This document shows, piece after piece, positions 26,595 through 36,112 of a DNA stretch of 61,693 nt. Both the position numbers and the translations under genes were made by a program. Each line of letters opens with the position of its first letter. Within the stretch, counting starts at the first letter, position 1. A model generated the notes under the pieces. That model saw only the letters and a program-made list of their open reading frames with translations, was not told where the DNA came from and made no database searches. Source of the DNA: Lachnospiraceae bacterium (lineage in GTDB: Bacteria; Bacillota; Clostridia; Lachnospirales; Lachnospiraceae); contig CAJTDK010000020.1 in the NCBI GenBank assembly GCA_910575105.1, positions 1 to 61,693 of the forward strand, in the 5' to 3' direction.

Positions 26595-27329
26595 TCAGGA
26601 ATATTTCACCATTTCCCGCTTAAGTCTTTGCATAATCTTTTTTTCCAGCCTGGAAATGTAGGACTGGGAGATCCCCAGGATGTCTGCCACCTCCTTCTGG
26701 GTCTTCTCCTCCCCGTCCGGCATCCCGAGCCCGAAGCGCATCTGCACGATCTTGCGCTCCCGCCCCGACAGCCTGCTGATCGCCTTGATCAGCAGCTTTC
26801 TCTCCACCTCATTTTCCAGATTGCGGTAGATGGTATCCTCTTCCGTCCCCAAAATGTCTGACAGAAGAAGTTCATTGCCGTCCCAGTCCACATTCAGCGG
26901 TTCGTCGATAGACACCTCAAGCTTTGTCTTGTTATTCCTCCGCAGATACATAAGTATCTCGTTTTCTATACACCGGGAGGCGTAGGTAGCAAGCTTGATG
27001 TTCTTCTTGGGATTGAAGGTGTTGATCGCCTTGATCAGCCCGATGGTCCCGATGGAGATCAGGTCCTCTACGCCTACTCCGGTATTGTCGAATTTCTTTG
27101 CTATGTAGACGACGAGCCGCAGATTGTGCTCAATGAGCAGATTTTTCGCCCGCTCCCCGCCTGAGGTACCCAGCTTTTCTATGGCCTCTGACTCCTCTGT
27201 CTGTTCAAGGGGCGGCGGCAGGATATCCGAGCCTCCGATATAGTGGACCTCATTGCTCTCTGCGAATAAGAATGCTTTCAGATTTGCAAACATAGATAGT
27301 TTCAATGGTCGTGCTGCTGTATTTATCAT
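26595..27329 (-). CDS. sigE: Sporulation sigma factor SigE (pro-sigma-E)
   Basis: A 244-residue sigma factor of the early mother cell. It has an N-terminal pro-sequence (about 1-30) to be removed by SpoIIGA, region 2 ([37 protein letters not shown]) and region 4 ([32 protein letters not shown]). The arrangement spoIIGA-sigE with the protease gene 63 bp upstream is conserved. Sigma-E would drive the cotJ operon and other mother-cell genes. Confidence 0.96.
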   Translation of the reverse strand: MINTAARPLKLSMFANLKAFLFAESNEVHYIGGSDILPPPLEQTEESEAIEKLGTSGGERAKNLLIEHNLRLVVYIAKKFDNTGVGVEDLISIGTIGLIKAINTFNPKKNIKLATYASRCIENEILMYLRRNNKTKLEVSIDEPLNVDWDGNELLLSDILGTEEDTIYRNLENEVERKLLIKAISRLSGRERKIVQMRFGLGMPDGEEKTQKEVADILGISQSYISRLEKKIMQRLKREMVKYS

Positions 27330-27392
27330 ATCTTTTCATTCCCTCCAATATACTTTGACGGACAAAGGCCGCCAGTCCCTCAGGGACATGTG

Positions 27393-28190
27393 TTATAGTC
27401 CTATGGCTAACTCTGGATTCAGGATCATCCCGTAGCCGTCAGACCCCAGCTCTTCACCGCACACTGCAAGCAGCGGCTGCTTCACCTCTGCCGCGCCCTT
27501 GGCTCCCGCCAGACGCATGCCGTCGATCTCGAACAGCGGCAGCGCGCCGTTTTCCTTCCCAATGGAATGGTACGGGATATAGCGCATTCCCGGTTCTTTC
27601 AGATCCTCTGAGAACCCAAGGCTCTCCGCTGTCCTAAGCCCGATGATGCTGACCGGCTTCCCGGTCCTTGCATCCTTAAGCCTGTTCCCGGTATCCACCA
27701 GCGCCTTTACCCGGCAGCTCTTATCTCCCTTGTATATTACCGCCGTGCAATGGCTGCGGTTATATCTGATCAGTGTCTCCATCAGGCTCCAGGCTCCGGA
27801 CGCAAGCAGGTATCCGCCAAGCGCCAGCACAAAGAACAGGCTTGCGTACCTTACGTACTGGCGCAAAAAGCTCATGATGCCTCCAAGCAAAAAGCCTCCG
27901 ATGTAAAGGAACAGGAAGGCTTTCAAAAGAGAGCGTCCCCATTCGACACAAAGCCCTGCCTTAAGCATGACGACATTCACCGCGCCGTGAAGCAAAAGAA
28001 GCTTTACCGCCGCCCAGGGAATGGGTGCTGCAATGACCAGGCAGGTCATGGCCGCTCCCGCCGCCGCCCCGAAGATCACGCGCCCATGGGAGGCCGTGCA
28101 AAGAAGCATCCGCCTAAGAAGCATCAGCAGAATATAGTCCATCATAAAATTAACAAGGAAAAATAGGTCTATGTATAATTCATACTGCAC
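27393..28190 (-). CDS. spoIIGA: Sigma-E processing peptidase SpoIIGA
   Basis: A 265-residue integral membrane aspartic protease that cleaves pro-sigma-E after a signal from the forespore. Five N-terminal helices (about 8-150) precede a cytoplasmic protease domain with the catalytic motif ALVDTGNRL. The C-terminus ends with GYGMILNPEL, expected for the family. I place the start at the GTG at 28190 (AAGG six bases upstream, QYELYIDLFFLVN immediately after), because an upstream ATG at 28265 falls at or before the predicted transcription start. Confidence 0.92.
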   Translation of the reverse strand: MQYELYIDLFFLVNFMMDYILLMLLRRMLLCTASHGRVIFGAAAGAAMTCLVIAAPIPWAAVKLLLLHGAVNVVMLKAGLCVEWGRSLLKAFLFLYIGGFLLGGIMSFLRQYVRYASLFFVLALGGYLLASGAWSLMETLIRYNRSHCTAVIYKGDKSCRVKALVDTGNRLKDARTGKPVSIIGLRTAESLGFSEDLKEPGMRYIPYHSIGKENGALPLFEIDGMRLAGAKGAAEVKQPLLAVCGEELGSDGYGMILNPELAIGL

Positions 28191-28270
28191 ATCCTGCCTT
28201 CTTTCCGTTACTACCCACTCCGTGGCCAGCAACCGCTTTCCTTCCTTTCGCCGGTACTTCAACAAGCTCT

Positions 28271-28336
28271 ATTATATGGACTGTGTGAAGAAAAATTTGT
28301 CATACCCTGAAAGTTATATCGGATTTTTCTCGACAA
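28271..28336 (-). promoter_or_regulatory. spoIIG-type promoter with Spo0A box
   Basis: On the minus strand ATGACA and TATAAT are separated by 21 bp, too wide for ordinary sigma-A use but like the 22-bp spacing of the Bacillus spoIIG promoter, which needs Spo0A. TTGTCGAGA (28328-28336), one change from the Spo0A box TTGTCGAAA, lies upstream near -68, and a degenerate reverse box (TTTGTCATA) overlaps the -35. Confidence 0.6.
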
Positions 28337-28343
28337 TGAATGA

Positions 28344-28377
28344 CAAAAAGACCGTATGGATATAATCCATACGGTCT
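28344..28377 (-). terminator. Terminator of ftsZ
   Basis: A perfect 13-bp stem, AGACCGTATGGAT/ATCCATACGGTCT, with a 3-nt loop is followed by TTTTT on the minus strand, 16 bp after the ftsZ stop. Confidence 0.9.
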
Positions 28378-28392
28378 CGTGATTCTCTTTTC

Positions 28393-29652
28393 CTATCGCT
28401 TAAAAAAATCCGGAATCTTAATCGACTGCTCTTTTACCTTCGGGGACGGCGCTTTCGGCGTCTCCAGCGTCGGAGACTGCTGCGGCGCGGTTATCGGTCT
28501 TCTCGGCACAGACGTAGTAGCTCCGCCTCTCGTAGGAGCCATGCCGAGATCAAGCTTCGGCGGCTGCGGCTGCTGATGCTGGTGCTGCGGTGCACCTAAC
28601 GGCTTCATCCCGCCCTGCTTGTCATAATTATCGTAGGGGGTCTGCGCTCCTGCCGGCCTTTGGTTCTCAAGCCTGGACTTAAGCTTGGACGCTGTCCCGT
28701 TCACATTGTGAAGACCCGTAGCGATAACGGTAATCACCGCCTCGTCAGTCCTGGAATCATCGTACATCGCTCCGAAGATGATATTCGCATCCTCTCCCGC
28801 AAGCTCCTGAACGAACTCTGCCGCATCTGATGCATCCATAAGGGTGATATCACCGGATACATTGATAATTACGTGCGATGCACCTGCAATGGTTGTCTCA
28901 AGCAGCGGGCTGGCAACTGCCTGCTTCACCGCCTCAAGTGCCTTGTCATCACCTCTGCCCTGTCCGATACCGATATGTGCGATACCCTTATCGGTCATCA
29001 CCGTCTGTACATCGGCAAAGTCGAGGTTGATGAGAGATGGAACATTGATCAGGTCAGTAATACCCTGTATACCCTGCTGCAGTACCTCGTCGGCTTTCTT
29101 CAGCGCCTCCGGCATCGTCGTACGTCTATCCACAACCTCTAAAAGCTTATCATTAGGAATGACGATAAGCGTGTCCACATTCTCTTTTAACTTTTCAATA
29201 CCGGCAAGGGCATTGTTCATACGTGCCTTGGATTCGAAACGGAAGGGCTTTGTCACAACGCCTACGGTCAGCGCGCCGAGCCCTTTGGCAATACGCGCTA
29301 CAACAGGAGTTGCCCCTGTCCCGGTTCCGCCGCCCATACCACAGGTGACAAAGACCATATCCGCGCCCTTAAGCGCTGCGGAAATCTCTTCCTCACTCTC
29401 CTCTGCAGCCTTTTCTCCTACCTCAGGCTTGGCTCCCGCGCCAAGTCCCTTTGTAATCTTCTCTCCGATCTGCATAAGCGTCGGGGCTTTGCTAAGCTGA
29501 AGCGCCTGCTTGTCTGTATTCACTGCAATAAACTCCACACCGGCAATCTGTTCGTCGATCATGCGGTTCACGGCATTGTTACCGCCGCCGCCTACTCCAA
29601 CAACAATAATCTTTGCCGCCGCTTCCGATTCATTAGTTTTAATTTCTAGCAA
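28393..29652 (-). CDS. ftsZ: Cell division protein FtsZ
   Basis: Tubulin-like GTPase forming the Z-ring. The GTP-binding motif [11 protein letters not shown] is intact, as are the N-terminal [13 protein letters not shown] and the synergy-loop region. After the core (about 1-320) a linker rich in Gln/Pro ([12 protein letters not shown]) leads to the conserved C-terminal peptide IKIPDFFKR, which binds FtsA/SepF. The start is the TTG at 29652 ([17 protein letters not shown]), eight bases after GGAGG; the ATG at 29697 has no site and would add an atypical extension. Length is 419 codons. Confidence 0.96.
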   Translation of the reverse strand: MLEIKTNESEAAAKIIVVGVGGGGNNAVNRMIDEQIAGVEFIAVNTDKQALQLSKAPTLMQIGEKITKGLGAGAKPEVGEKAAEESEEEISAALKGADMVFVTCGMGGGTGTGATPVVARIAKGLGALTVGVVTKPFRFESKARMNNALAGIEKLKENVDTLIVIPNDKLLEVVDRRTTMPEALKKADEVLQQGIQGITDLINVPSLINLDFADVQTVMTDKGIAHIGIGQGRGDDKALEAVKQAVASPLLETTIAGASHVIINVSGDITLMDASDAAEFVQELAGEDANIIFGAMYDDSRTDEAVITVIATGLHNVNGTASKLKSRLENQRPAGAQTPYDNYDKQGGMKPLGAPQHQHQQPQPPKLDLGMAPTRGGATTSVPRRPITAPQQSPTLETPKAPSPKVKEQSIKIPDFFKR

Positions 29653-29739
29653 GGGTTTCTCCTCCTTCGTTTCCTCATATATATATCTCCATCCCATGTA
29701 TCGGGCTCTCTAATACATGCACGTCGCCATATATACTAT

Positions 29740-29768
29740 ATAATATAAGCTTTTGTACAAAATATCAA
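29740..29768 (-). promoter_or_regulatory. Promoter of ftsZ
   Basis: TTGATA and TATTAT with a 17-bp spacer lie between ftsQ and ftsZ on the minus strand, so ftsZ can be transcribed apart from the dcw cluster. Confidence 0.6.
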
Positions 29769-29787
29769 TAGAATTACGCAATTTTTC

Positions 29788-30795
29788 TTAATTTTCTTTT
29801 TCCGTGTCCTTTCCCTTCTTTTTCCCCGCCTTCTTCTTCTCGAAAGTGATGGTCTCCCGGTTCTCGGAATAATTTTCCATATGGAGGACGCCTTTTGTTC
29901 TCCCCAGTTTCTCCATGATCGGCGGGATCTGGGCGATCTTTTCCGCGGAAACCGTACTTCCCAGACTCACGCGCACATTATTGATATACAGATAGATACT
30001 TCCGTCCTTGCACACAAGCTTCTTCGGCGTGAGCTCATATTTCTTAAGCTCTTTCGTCGTCTCTAAGATCTCTTCGAATATGCCGGGATCCCCGCTTTCC
30101 ATCTGCTGGTAGAGCTTAATGCTCTTTATCGGGATCCCTTCCACTCTGGTCAGGCTCTCGATCACCTCGCCGCTGATATAGATCACAAGCCCGTCCTTGT
30201 CAAAATAGATATTTTCCTCCCCTTCTGTGATATAGCCGATGATGGTCTTTTCCTTTACCGACACTTTCACGTGCCAGGGCGCCTTAAGCGTCACCGTCAC
30301 GCTGTCAAAGCAGGGGAGCACCTCTCCCTTCCCGGCCATATACTTTCCGAATATGTAGAGAGCATTGACCGAGTATTTATCGTTCTGCACCATTTCCCTG
30401 ACCTGCTTGTCGGTACAGTATTGATTCCCGGCGATCTCGATCTTCTGCACCTTGAACAAGACGACGATCAGAAGCCCTGTTATGGCAAGCCCGAGAAAAG
30501 TAGCCACAAGCGGGTACAGAAAACGCAGCCTTTTCTTTTTCCTGCGCCTTCTTCTCACCGGCCTTTCCCCCTCCCCGTAAGGATCGCAGCCGCCTCTCCT
30601 TCCGTAATCATCATACTGGCCGCCGTATCTTCCCTCATTCCCATATTGGCCATAGCCGCCGTAACGGCTTTCACTGCTGTAACGCCCGGAATTGCCGTAA
30701 CGGCTTTCACTGCTGTAACGCGCATGACCGCCGTAACGACCTTCATCCGGGTACCCCCTGGTCCCGTAAGTTTCCCGATCAGTTCTTCTCCCCAT
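29788..30795 (-). CDS. ftsQ: Cell division protein FtsQ/DivIB
   Basis: A 335-residue bitopic membrane protein. An unusual N-terminal region (about 10-70) is built of Tyr/Gly/Arg/Ser repeats (RYSSESRYG occurs twice), then a basic RRRRKKKRLRF stretch, a single helix (about 93-115), a POTRA domain (VQKIEIAGNQYCTDKQVREM) and a beta domain. A lysine-rich C-terminal tail ends the protein. DivIB stabilises the FtsL/FtsB complex at the septum. It lies between ftsW and ftsZ. Confidence 0.88.
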   Translation of the reverse strand: MGRRTDRETYGTRGYPDEGRYGGHARYSSESRYGNSGRYSSESRYGGYGQYGNEGRYGGQYDDYGRRGGCDPYGEGERPVRRRRRKKKRLRFLYPLVATFLGLAITGLLIVVLFKVQKIEIAGNQYCTDKQVREMVQNDKYSVNALYIFGKYMAGKGEVLPCFDSVTVTLKAPWHVKVSVKEKTIIGYITEGEENIYFDKDGLVIYISGEVIESLTRVEGIPIKSIKLYQQMESGDPGIFEEILETTKELKKYELTPKKLVCKDGSIYLYINNVRVSLGSTVSAEKIAQIPPIMEKLGRTKGVLHMENYSENRETITFEKKKAGKKKGKDTEKEN

Positions 30796-30836
30796 GTATA
30801 CTCCTCCCCGGCGGTCCCTCCTCCGCCGCTATACGT

Positions 30837-31916
30837 TTATCGTACCATTGATGACACACTGAGCACAAGCCCCATTTCCAGCAAAAGAAATACAACCGAT
30901 GTCCCTCCGTAGCTCACAAAGGGCAGGGTGATCCCTGTGTTTGGTATCGTATTTGTTACAACGGCGATGTTCAAGATGACCTGAATCATCATATGGGCCA
31001 TCGCCCCCGACGCGATCAGCGCCCCGAACAGATCCTCCGCATGGGTCGCAATGACAAAAAAGCGCCAGATGAGGATCAGAAACAGGATCATCACGAATCC
31101 CGCGCCAAAAAGCCCCAGCTCCTCACAGATGATGGAAAAGATCATGTCGTTCTGCGCCTCCGGCACAAACCCCAGCTTCTGCACGCTCTCCCCAAGTCCC
31201 CTGCCAAAGAGCCCGCCGGAGCCGATGGCATAAAGCCCCTGAAGCGTCTGATAGCCCTTCTCGAACTTTTCCGGGTTCCTCCAGATCTCCAGGCGTTCCA
31301 AGCGGTAGCTTTCCAGAGCCAGGAATATGGTCATGAACCCTCCCCCGAGGGCTCCCATGAAGATGAACTGCCCGTACTTTGGACTTGCCACGAACACGAC
31401 GATCACGCCGATTCCCAGGATGATGATGGCCGTACTTAAGTTGCTGGCGCCCACAAGTCCCACGATAGGAAGGATCAGAAGCATCACCTTCGCGAGAGCA
31501 GAAAGCTTCCCCATCTCCTTCACATTTTTGGAGACAATGTGGGCCAGGAACAAGATCACGGCAACCTTTGCAAACTCCGAAGGCTGGAATGAAAAGGGGC
31601 CCAAAGACAGCCATCTTTTGGACCCGTTGTATTCTTCTCCTACGAACAGCACCGCGACTGCCAGCAGTATGGCGGTGAGGTATCCCAAAAATGCCAGATT
31701 CCTCCAGATATGGTAATCCATCCTTGCCACGATAAACATGCCGATAATCCCAAGCCCGGTGGCAAACGCCTGCTTTTTCAGGTAATAGAAAGCGTCATGG
31801 AACTTTACCTCGCCGTTATATGCGCTGGTACTGTATAAAATTATCAGCCCGAAGGCCACTAAAAACATTAATGCAGTAAGAAGCGTAATGTCATACTTTT
31901 TCTTTTTTTGCTGCAA
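30837..31916 (-). CDS. ftsW: SEDS peptidoglycan polymerase FtsW/SpoVE
   Basis: A SEDS-family glycosyltransferase with about ten helices. Family motifs include GLIILYSTSAY, GSKRWLSLGPFSFQPSEFAK, the GRGLGESVQKLGFVPEAQNDMIFSIICEE loop (catalytic Asp follows N in QND) and PNTGITLPFVSYGG. It works with the class B PBPs encoded upstream. The start is uncertain: the frame's first GTG overlaps the AAGGAG, so TTG at 31916 is preferred. It may serve as FtsW or as the sporulation-specific SpoVE; location in the dcw cluster does not separate these. Confidence 0.9.
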   Translation of the reverse strand: MQQKKKKYDITLLTALMFLVAFGLIILYSTSAYNGEVKFHDAFYYLKKQAFATGLGIIGMFIVARMDYHIWRNLAFLGYLTAILLAVAVLFVGEEYNGSKRWLSLGPFSFQPSEFAKVAVILFLAHIVSKNVKEMGKLSALAKVMLLILPIVGLVGASNLSTAIIILGIGVIVVFVASPKYGQFIFMGALGGGFMTIFLALESYRLERLEIWRNPEKFEKGYQTLQGLYAIGSGGLFGRGLGESVQKLGFVPEAQNDMIFSIICEELGLFGAGFVMILFLILIWRFFVIATHAEDLFGALIASGAMAHMMIQVILNIAVVTNTIPNTGITLPFVSYGGTSVVFLLLEMGLVLSVSSMVR

Positions 31917-31931
31917 CTTAACAAGCACTCC

Positions 31932-33284
31932 TTATAAGGAATTTACGATCTCTTTAAATACTCTTCCGCGTACTTCATAATTGGGGAACATCCCCCAGCT
32001 CGCACATGCAGGCGAAAGCAGCACCGCCTCCCCGTCACAGGCCGTCTTTGCCGCCAGCAGCACCGCCTCCTCAAAAGTATCCACGAGAACATAGTCATGG
32101 AAGCCGCATTTTCGGGCCGCATCTGCGATCTTTTCTTTCGTCTGCCCGAGGAGGATAAGCTTCTTTACCTTCCCGTCAAAAGACTGGATCCACTCCCTAT
32201 AGTCAGAGTCCTTGTCATACCCGCCGCCGATCAACACCGTTTTGCGGTTCATGGCCTGTATGCCCTTGATGGCCGCGTCAGGATTCGTCCCCTTGGAATC
32301 ATTGTAATATGCCACGCCCTTTTTCTCCGTCACATATTCAATCCTGTGCTCCACACCCTGAAAATCCTTTGCCGCCTTCCGGATAATGTCAAAAGGCACG
32401 CCGTAAACCGCCGCCATGGCGATCGCCGCCATATAATTCTCATAATTGTGGAGTCCGAGAAGCTTAAGCTCATCCACACGGCAAACCTCCACTTCGTCCG
32501 GATATTTGAAGATAATCTTCCCATCATCGAGATAGATCCCCTGTTCTATCTTACGCCGGCTGCTGAAATATAGAACCTTCGCAGCGATATTTTCTCCAAA
32601 TTCCCTTGTACGCGCATCCTCATAGTTGAGGATACAGTAATCCGAAGCCGTCTGGTTCTTCGCAATGTTCTTCTTGGCATTCACATAATTCTCCATCGTA
32701 TGATGACGGTTCAAGTGATCCGGCGTGAAATTAAGGATCGCGCTGACCCTGGGCCTAAACGTCAGCACTGTCTCAAGCTGGAAGCTGCTCATCTCCGCCA
32801 CCGCCACAGACTTGTCCGTCATCTCATCGGCTGCTGCCGTGTAGGGATTGCCGATATTGCCCACCACGAACACCTCGTCCTGGTACGCCTTCATGATCTC
32901 GCCGAGAAGCGCCGTCGTCGTGGTCTTCCCGTTGGTTCCGGTGATTGCCAGCACGTCTCCTTTGCCGAACTCATAAGCCAGCTCCACCTCTCCGGTAACC
33001 AGTATCCCGCGCTCCTTCATGGCTTCCACCGCCAAAAGATCCGTGGGCACGCCGGGGCTTAGCACTGCAATCTTAATTCTGCCTAAAAGCTCCTGGGGAA
33101 ATTCCCCGGTCACAATCTCTGCTTTAGAATCTTTTTGAAGCTTCGCCCTTATCTCTTCTTTGTCAAGCTTTTCGTTCCCGTCATAGAGAACCACCTTCGC
33201 ACCGTGCTTTTCTAATAGCTTCACTGCGCCGATGCCGCTGATGCCGGAACCGAATACAAGTACATCTTTCTCTGATACTTCCAT
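31932..33284 (-). CDS. murD: UDP-MurNAc-L-alanine:D-glutamate ligase MurD
   Basis: A 450-residue Mur ligase adding D-glutamate to UDP-MurNAc-L-Ala. It has the N-terminal Rossmann domain (VLVFGSGISGIGAVKLLEKHG), the ATP-binding P-loop ITGTNGKTTTTALLGE, and the C-terminal domain with YNDSKGTNPDAA and LSPACASWGMF. The start at 33284 has GGGAGG six bases upstream; the frame extends to 33407 without homology. It lies between mraY and ftsW. Confidence 0.95.
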   Translation of the reverse strand: MEVSEKDVLVFGSGISGIGAVKLLEKHGAKVVLYDGNEKLDKEEIRAKLQKDSKAEIVTGEFPQELLGRIKIAVLSPGVPTDLLAVEAMKERGILVTGEVELAYEFGKGDVLAITGTNGKTTTTALLGEIMKAYQDEVFVVGNIGNPYTAAADEMTDKSVAVAEMSSFQLETVLTFRPRVSAILNFTPDHLNRHHTMENYVNAKKNIAKNQTASDYCILNYEDARTREFGENIAAKVLYFSSRRKIEQGIYLDDGKIIFKYPDEVEVCRVDELKLLGLHNYENYMAAIAMAAVYGVPFDIIRKAAKDFQGVEHRIEYVTEKKGVAYYNDSKGTNPDAAIKGIQAMNRKTVLIGGGYDKDSDYREWIQSFDGKVKKLILLGQTKEKIADAARKCGFHDYVLVDTFEEAVLLAAKTACDGEAVLLSPACASWGMFPNYEVRGRVFKEIVNSL

Positions 33285-33322
33285 AGCTTCCTCCCTGTAT
33301 TTGCTGTACATCCTGACCGGCC

Positions 33323-34279
33323 CTACATCGCCATAAGCGCAATCAGGCAGAGCAGCGCTGTTATGATAGAAAATACTGCCACGACCCTTGTCTCTGACCA
33401 TCCGCACAGCTCAAAATGATGATGTATGGGCGCCATCTTAAAGATCCTCTTGCCGCCCGTCCGCTTAAAATATGTGACCTGGATCATCACCGACAGCACT
33501 TCCACCAGATAGATCAGCCCCACAATAATGATAAATATAGGCATCTGGAGCATATACGCTGTGGAGGCCACGAATCCGCCCAGCGCCAGCGAGCCTGTAT
33601 CCCCCATGAACACGCTGGCCGGATACACATTAAATAGAAGAAACCCGAGGAGTGCTCCCACGACCGCGCAGGTCACCGGCTCTATCCCGCTCTTCGTCCC
33701 GATGGCAACTACCGTGAAAAATGTCGCCACAAGAACCGTCACGCTGGAGGCAAGGCCGTCTAAGCCGTCAGTGAAGTTCACGCCGTTCACCGTACCGATG
33801 ACTGCGATAAACATAAGCGGGATCGCAAGCCACCCGATATCCAGGTATTTCCCCCCTGAGAACGGGATCAGCATCGCTAACGGCACATCTGTAAACTTGA
33901 TGACATAGAAAGCAAACACCGCCGTCACCACGATCTGCAGCGCCATCTTCTGCCGCGGGAACAGGCCGTCCGAGCGTCTCATGACCACCTTTAGGTAATC
34001 ATCCAGAAACCCGATCAGTCCAAAGCCCAGCGTCACAAACAGGATCGGGATGATCTTCGGGTGTCCCTTCATATAAAATACAGAAGTGATCACAACGCTC
34101 AGCAGGATGATCACGCCCCCCATAGTAGGCGTGCCCGCCTTCTTAAGATGGGACTTCACCCCATCTTCTCTCTCCGTCTGCCCCATCTTAAGCCTTCTTA
34201 AAACCGGGATAACCACCGGACCCATGACCACGCTCAGCACGAACGCAATAAGCACCGGCATAAATACTGTATAATCCAT
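33323..34279 (-). CDS. mraY: Phospho-MurNAc-pentapeptide translocase MraY
   Basis: A 318-residue polytopic enzyme (about ten helices) that transfers phospho-MurNAc-pentapeptide to undecaprenyl phosphate, forming lipid I. Conserved motifs present are GTPTMGG, FLDDYLKV (aspartates for magnesium), NFTDGLDGLA, FMGDTGSLALGG and the histidine loop APIHHHFEL. The start at 34279 follows GAGGTG at a good spacing. Confidence 0.95.
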   Translation of the reverse strand: MDYTVFMPVLIAFVLSVVMGPVVIPVLRRLKMGQTEREDGVKSHLKKAGTPTMGGVIILLSVVITSVFYMKGHPKIIPILFVTLGFGLIGFLDDYLKVVMRRSDGLFPRQKMALQIVVTAVFAFYVIKFTDVPLAMLIPFSGGKYLDIGWLAIPLMFIAVIGTVNGVNFTDGLDGLASSVTVLVATFFTVVAIGTKSGIEPVTCAVVGALLGFLLFNVYPASVFMGDTGSLALGGFVASTAYMLQMPIFIIIVGLIYLVEVLSVMIQVTYFKRTGGKRIFKMAPIHHHFELCGWSETRVVAVFSIITALLCLIALMAM

Positions 34280-34333
34280 ACCACACCTCTTCATCTCTTT
34301 TGTTCACTAATCTTACCTAGTATACTTCATTTC

Positions 34334-36055
34334 CTAATCTTTTTCAATGCCAAGATACGGCAATACATTTTCAAATATATTTTTTACCACCGGAGCGGCG
34401 ATCGTCCCGCCGTAATAGACGCCCTTGGGATTGTAGATCACGCACATCCCAAGAACCTGCGGGTCGTCTGCCGGGGCAAATCCTACAAAGGAGGAGATAT
34501 ATTTGTTGGCGCTTCTGGGCAATGTCTGGGAGGTAGCCGTCTTCCCGCCGATATGGTACCCTTCTACGAATGCATTTTTCCCGGAACCCTCGGAGACTAC
34601 ACTCTCCAGCAACTTCTTCATGGTCTCGGAGGTATCTTTCGACACGATCCTCTTTTTCCGGCTGTAGTCGAACTTTTCTACCTCTTTCCCGTCGCTGTCT
34701 AATACACTTACGCCGAAATGGGGCGTGATGCGTTCCCCGCCGTTGACGATGGAGGCAACTGTGGTGGCGAGCTGCAGCGGCGTGATCTGGAAGGACTGGC
34801 CGAAGCTCATCGTGGCAAGCTCGACCTGTCCGACATTCTCCTTCTTATGCATAATGGTCCCGGCCTCTCCCGGCAAGTCTACGCCTGTGGTGCCCATTAG
34901 CCCGAATTGCTGGAAATATTTATAAAAATTCTCTGTGCCAAGCCGCAGGCCGATCTCGATAAACACCGGGTTGCAGGAATTCTGTATCCCTTCCACGAAG
35001 TTTTCCGCCCCGTGGCCGCCTACCTTATGGCAACGGATCTTCCGGTCCTCTACAACCTTGTAGCCGGGGCAGCTGAAATTATCATTTAAAGACACCACGC
35101 CCTCCTCGAGGCAGGAGGCGGCGGTGATTACCTTGAAGGTAGAACCCGGCTCATAGGTATCGTTGATGCAGCCGTTTCTCCACATCTGGTTCAGCGCATC
35201 CTGCTTTTTTTCGTCGGACAGTCCTTCGCCGCTTCCGGTATTCAGGGTAAAGGGATCGTTCAGGTTGAATTCCGGCACGTTGACCATGGCGATGACCTCT
35301 CCGTTCTGGGGATTCATCAGGAGGATCCCCACCTTATCTGCCTGCTTTTCTTCCATGACCTTTTCCGCCATCTGCTGGGCGTACATCTGGATGTTGTAGT
35401 CAAGGCTTATCTTCAGCGTATTGCCGGCCACCGGCTCGATCCGGTCCTCCGCCACGCCGTCAAGCTCCACCCCTCTGGCGTCGGTGGTCGTAAGAATTGT
35501 CCCATTCTTGCCCTTTAAGTATTCTTCGTACTTGACCTCAAGCCCGATGATTCCCTGATTGTCCCCTCCGGTAAATCCAAGAACCTTGGACGCAAGCTCA
35601 TTATACGGGTAAAAACGTTTGAAATCCTCATCCACCTTCACACCGTCAAGCTCCATCTCCCGGATCCGGTCGCCCGATGCCTTCTCCACGTTCGTCTTGA
35701 TCCGTTCCATGGAAGATACCTTCTCCACTTTCTTCCTGACCTCGTCCTCCTCAAGGCCAAGCTCTGCTGACAGGGCTTTGATGATCTTTTCCGGCTCCTT
35801 GATCTGGCTGTGGATAACGGATATGGTACAAACCGTCTTGTTGGTGGCAAGGACTGTCCCCTTTGCGTCCACGATCTCTCCCCTCGCCGCCTTGATCTCC
35901 CGCTCCCTCTCGTGAAGCGCCTCCGCCTTCTTCTGGTAATATTCTGCGTCAAATACCATCAGATATACAAGCCGCCCCAATAGGCCGAGAATAACCGCGA
36001 CTGCACAGAAGAATACGACTAAGATCTTCCTCCTGTTATACGTCTTATTTTTCAT
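34334..36055 (-). CDS. Class B penicillin-binding protein (FtsI/SpoVD type), second copy
   Basis: A 573-residue transpeptidase with one N-terminal helix (about 8-30), a dimerisation domain and the transpeptidase domain. The active-site serine is in EPGSTFKV, the SxN motif is in SCNPVF and the KTG-type motif is in GGKTATSQ. No C-terminal PASTA domain is seen, which argues against canonical SpoVD. It directly follows another class B PBP, so one may be the vegetative FtsI and the other the sporulation protein. The Shine-Dalgarno lies inside a strong hairpin (36066-36112). Confidence 0.9.
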   Translation of the reverse strand: MKNKTYNRRKILVVFFCAVAVILGLLGRLVYLMVFDAEYYQKKAEALHEREREIKAARGEIVDAKGTVLATNKTVCTISVIHSQIKEPEKIIKALSAELGLEEDEVRKKVEKVSSMERIKTNVEKASGDRIREMELDGVKVDEDFKRFYPYNELASKVLGFTGGDNQGIIGLEVKYEEYLKGKNGTILTTTDARGVELDGVAEDRIEPVAGNTLKISLDYNIQMYAQQMAEKVMEEKQADKVGILLMNPQNGEVIAMVNVPEFNLNDPFTLNTGSGEGLSDEKKQDALNQMWRNGCINDTYEPGSTFKVITAASCLEEGVVSLNDNFSCPGYKVVEDRKIRCHKVGGHGAENFVEGIQNSCNPVFIEIGLRLGTENFYKYFQQFGLMGTTGVDLPGEAGTIMHKKENVGQVELATMSFGQSFQITPLQLATTVASIVNGGERITPHFGVSVLDSDGKEVEKFDYSRKKRIVSKDTSETMKKLLESVVSEGSGKNAFVEGYHIGGKTATSQTLPRSANKYISSFVGFAPADDPQVLGMCVIYNPKGVYYGGTIAAPVVKNIFENVLPYLGIEKD

Positions 36056-36065
36056 CCCACACAAA

Positions 36066-36112
36066 AACCTCGCAAAAGCTTTTGTATAACTTATTATTGC
36101 TTTTACGAGGTT
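36066..36112 (-). terminator. Hairpin between the two PBP genes
   Basis: AACCTCGTAAAAGC/GCTTTTGCGAGGTT forms a 14-bp stem with one mismatch and an 18-19-nt loop on the minus strand, followed by TTTTTG. It begins inside the upstream stop codon and ends ten bases before the next ATG, and its 3' arm contains the only GAGG of the downstream gene. It may terminate or attenuate transcription, or control translation. Confidence 0.65.
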
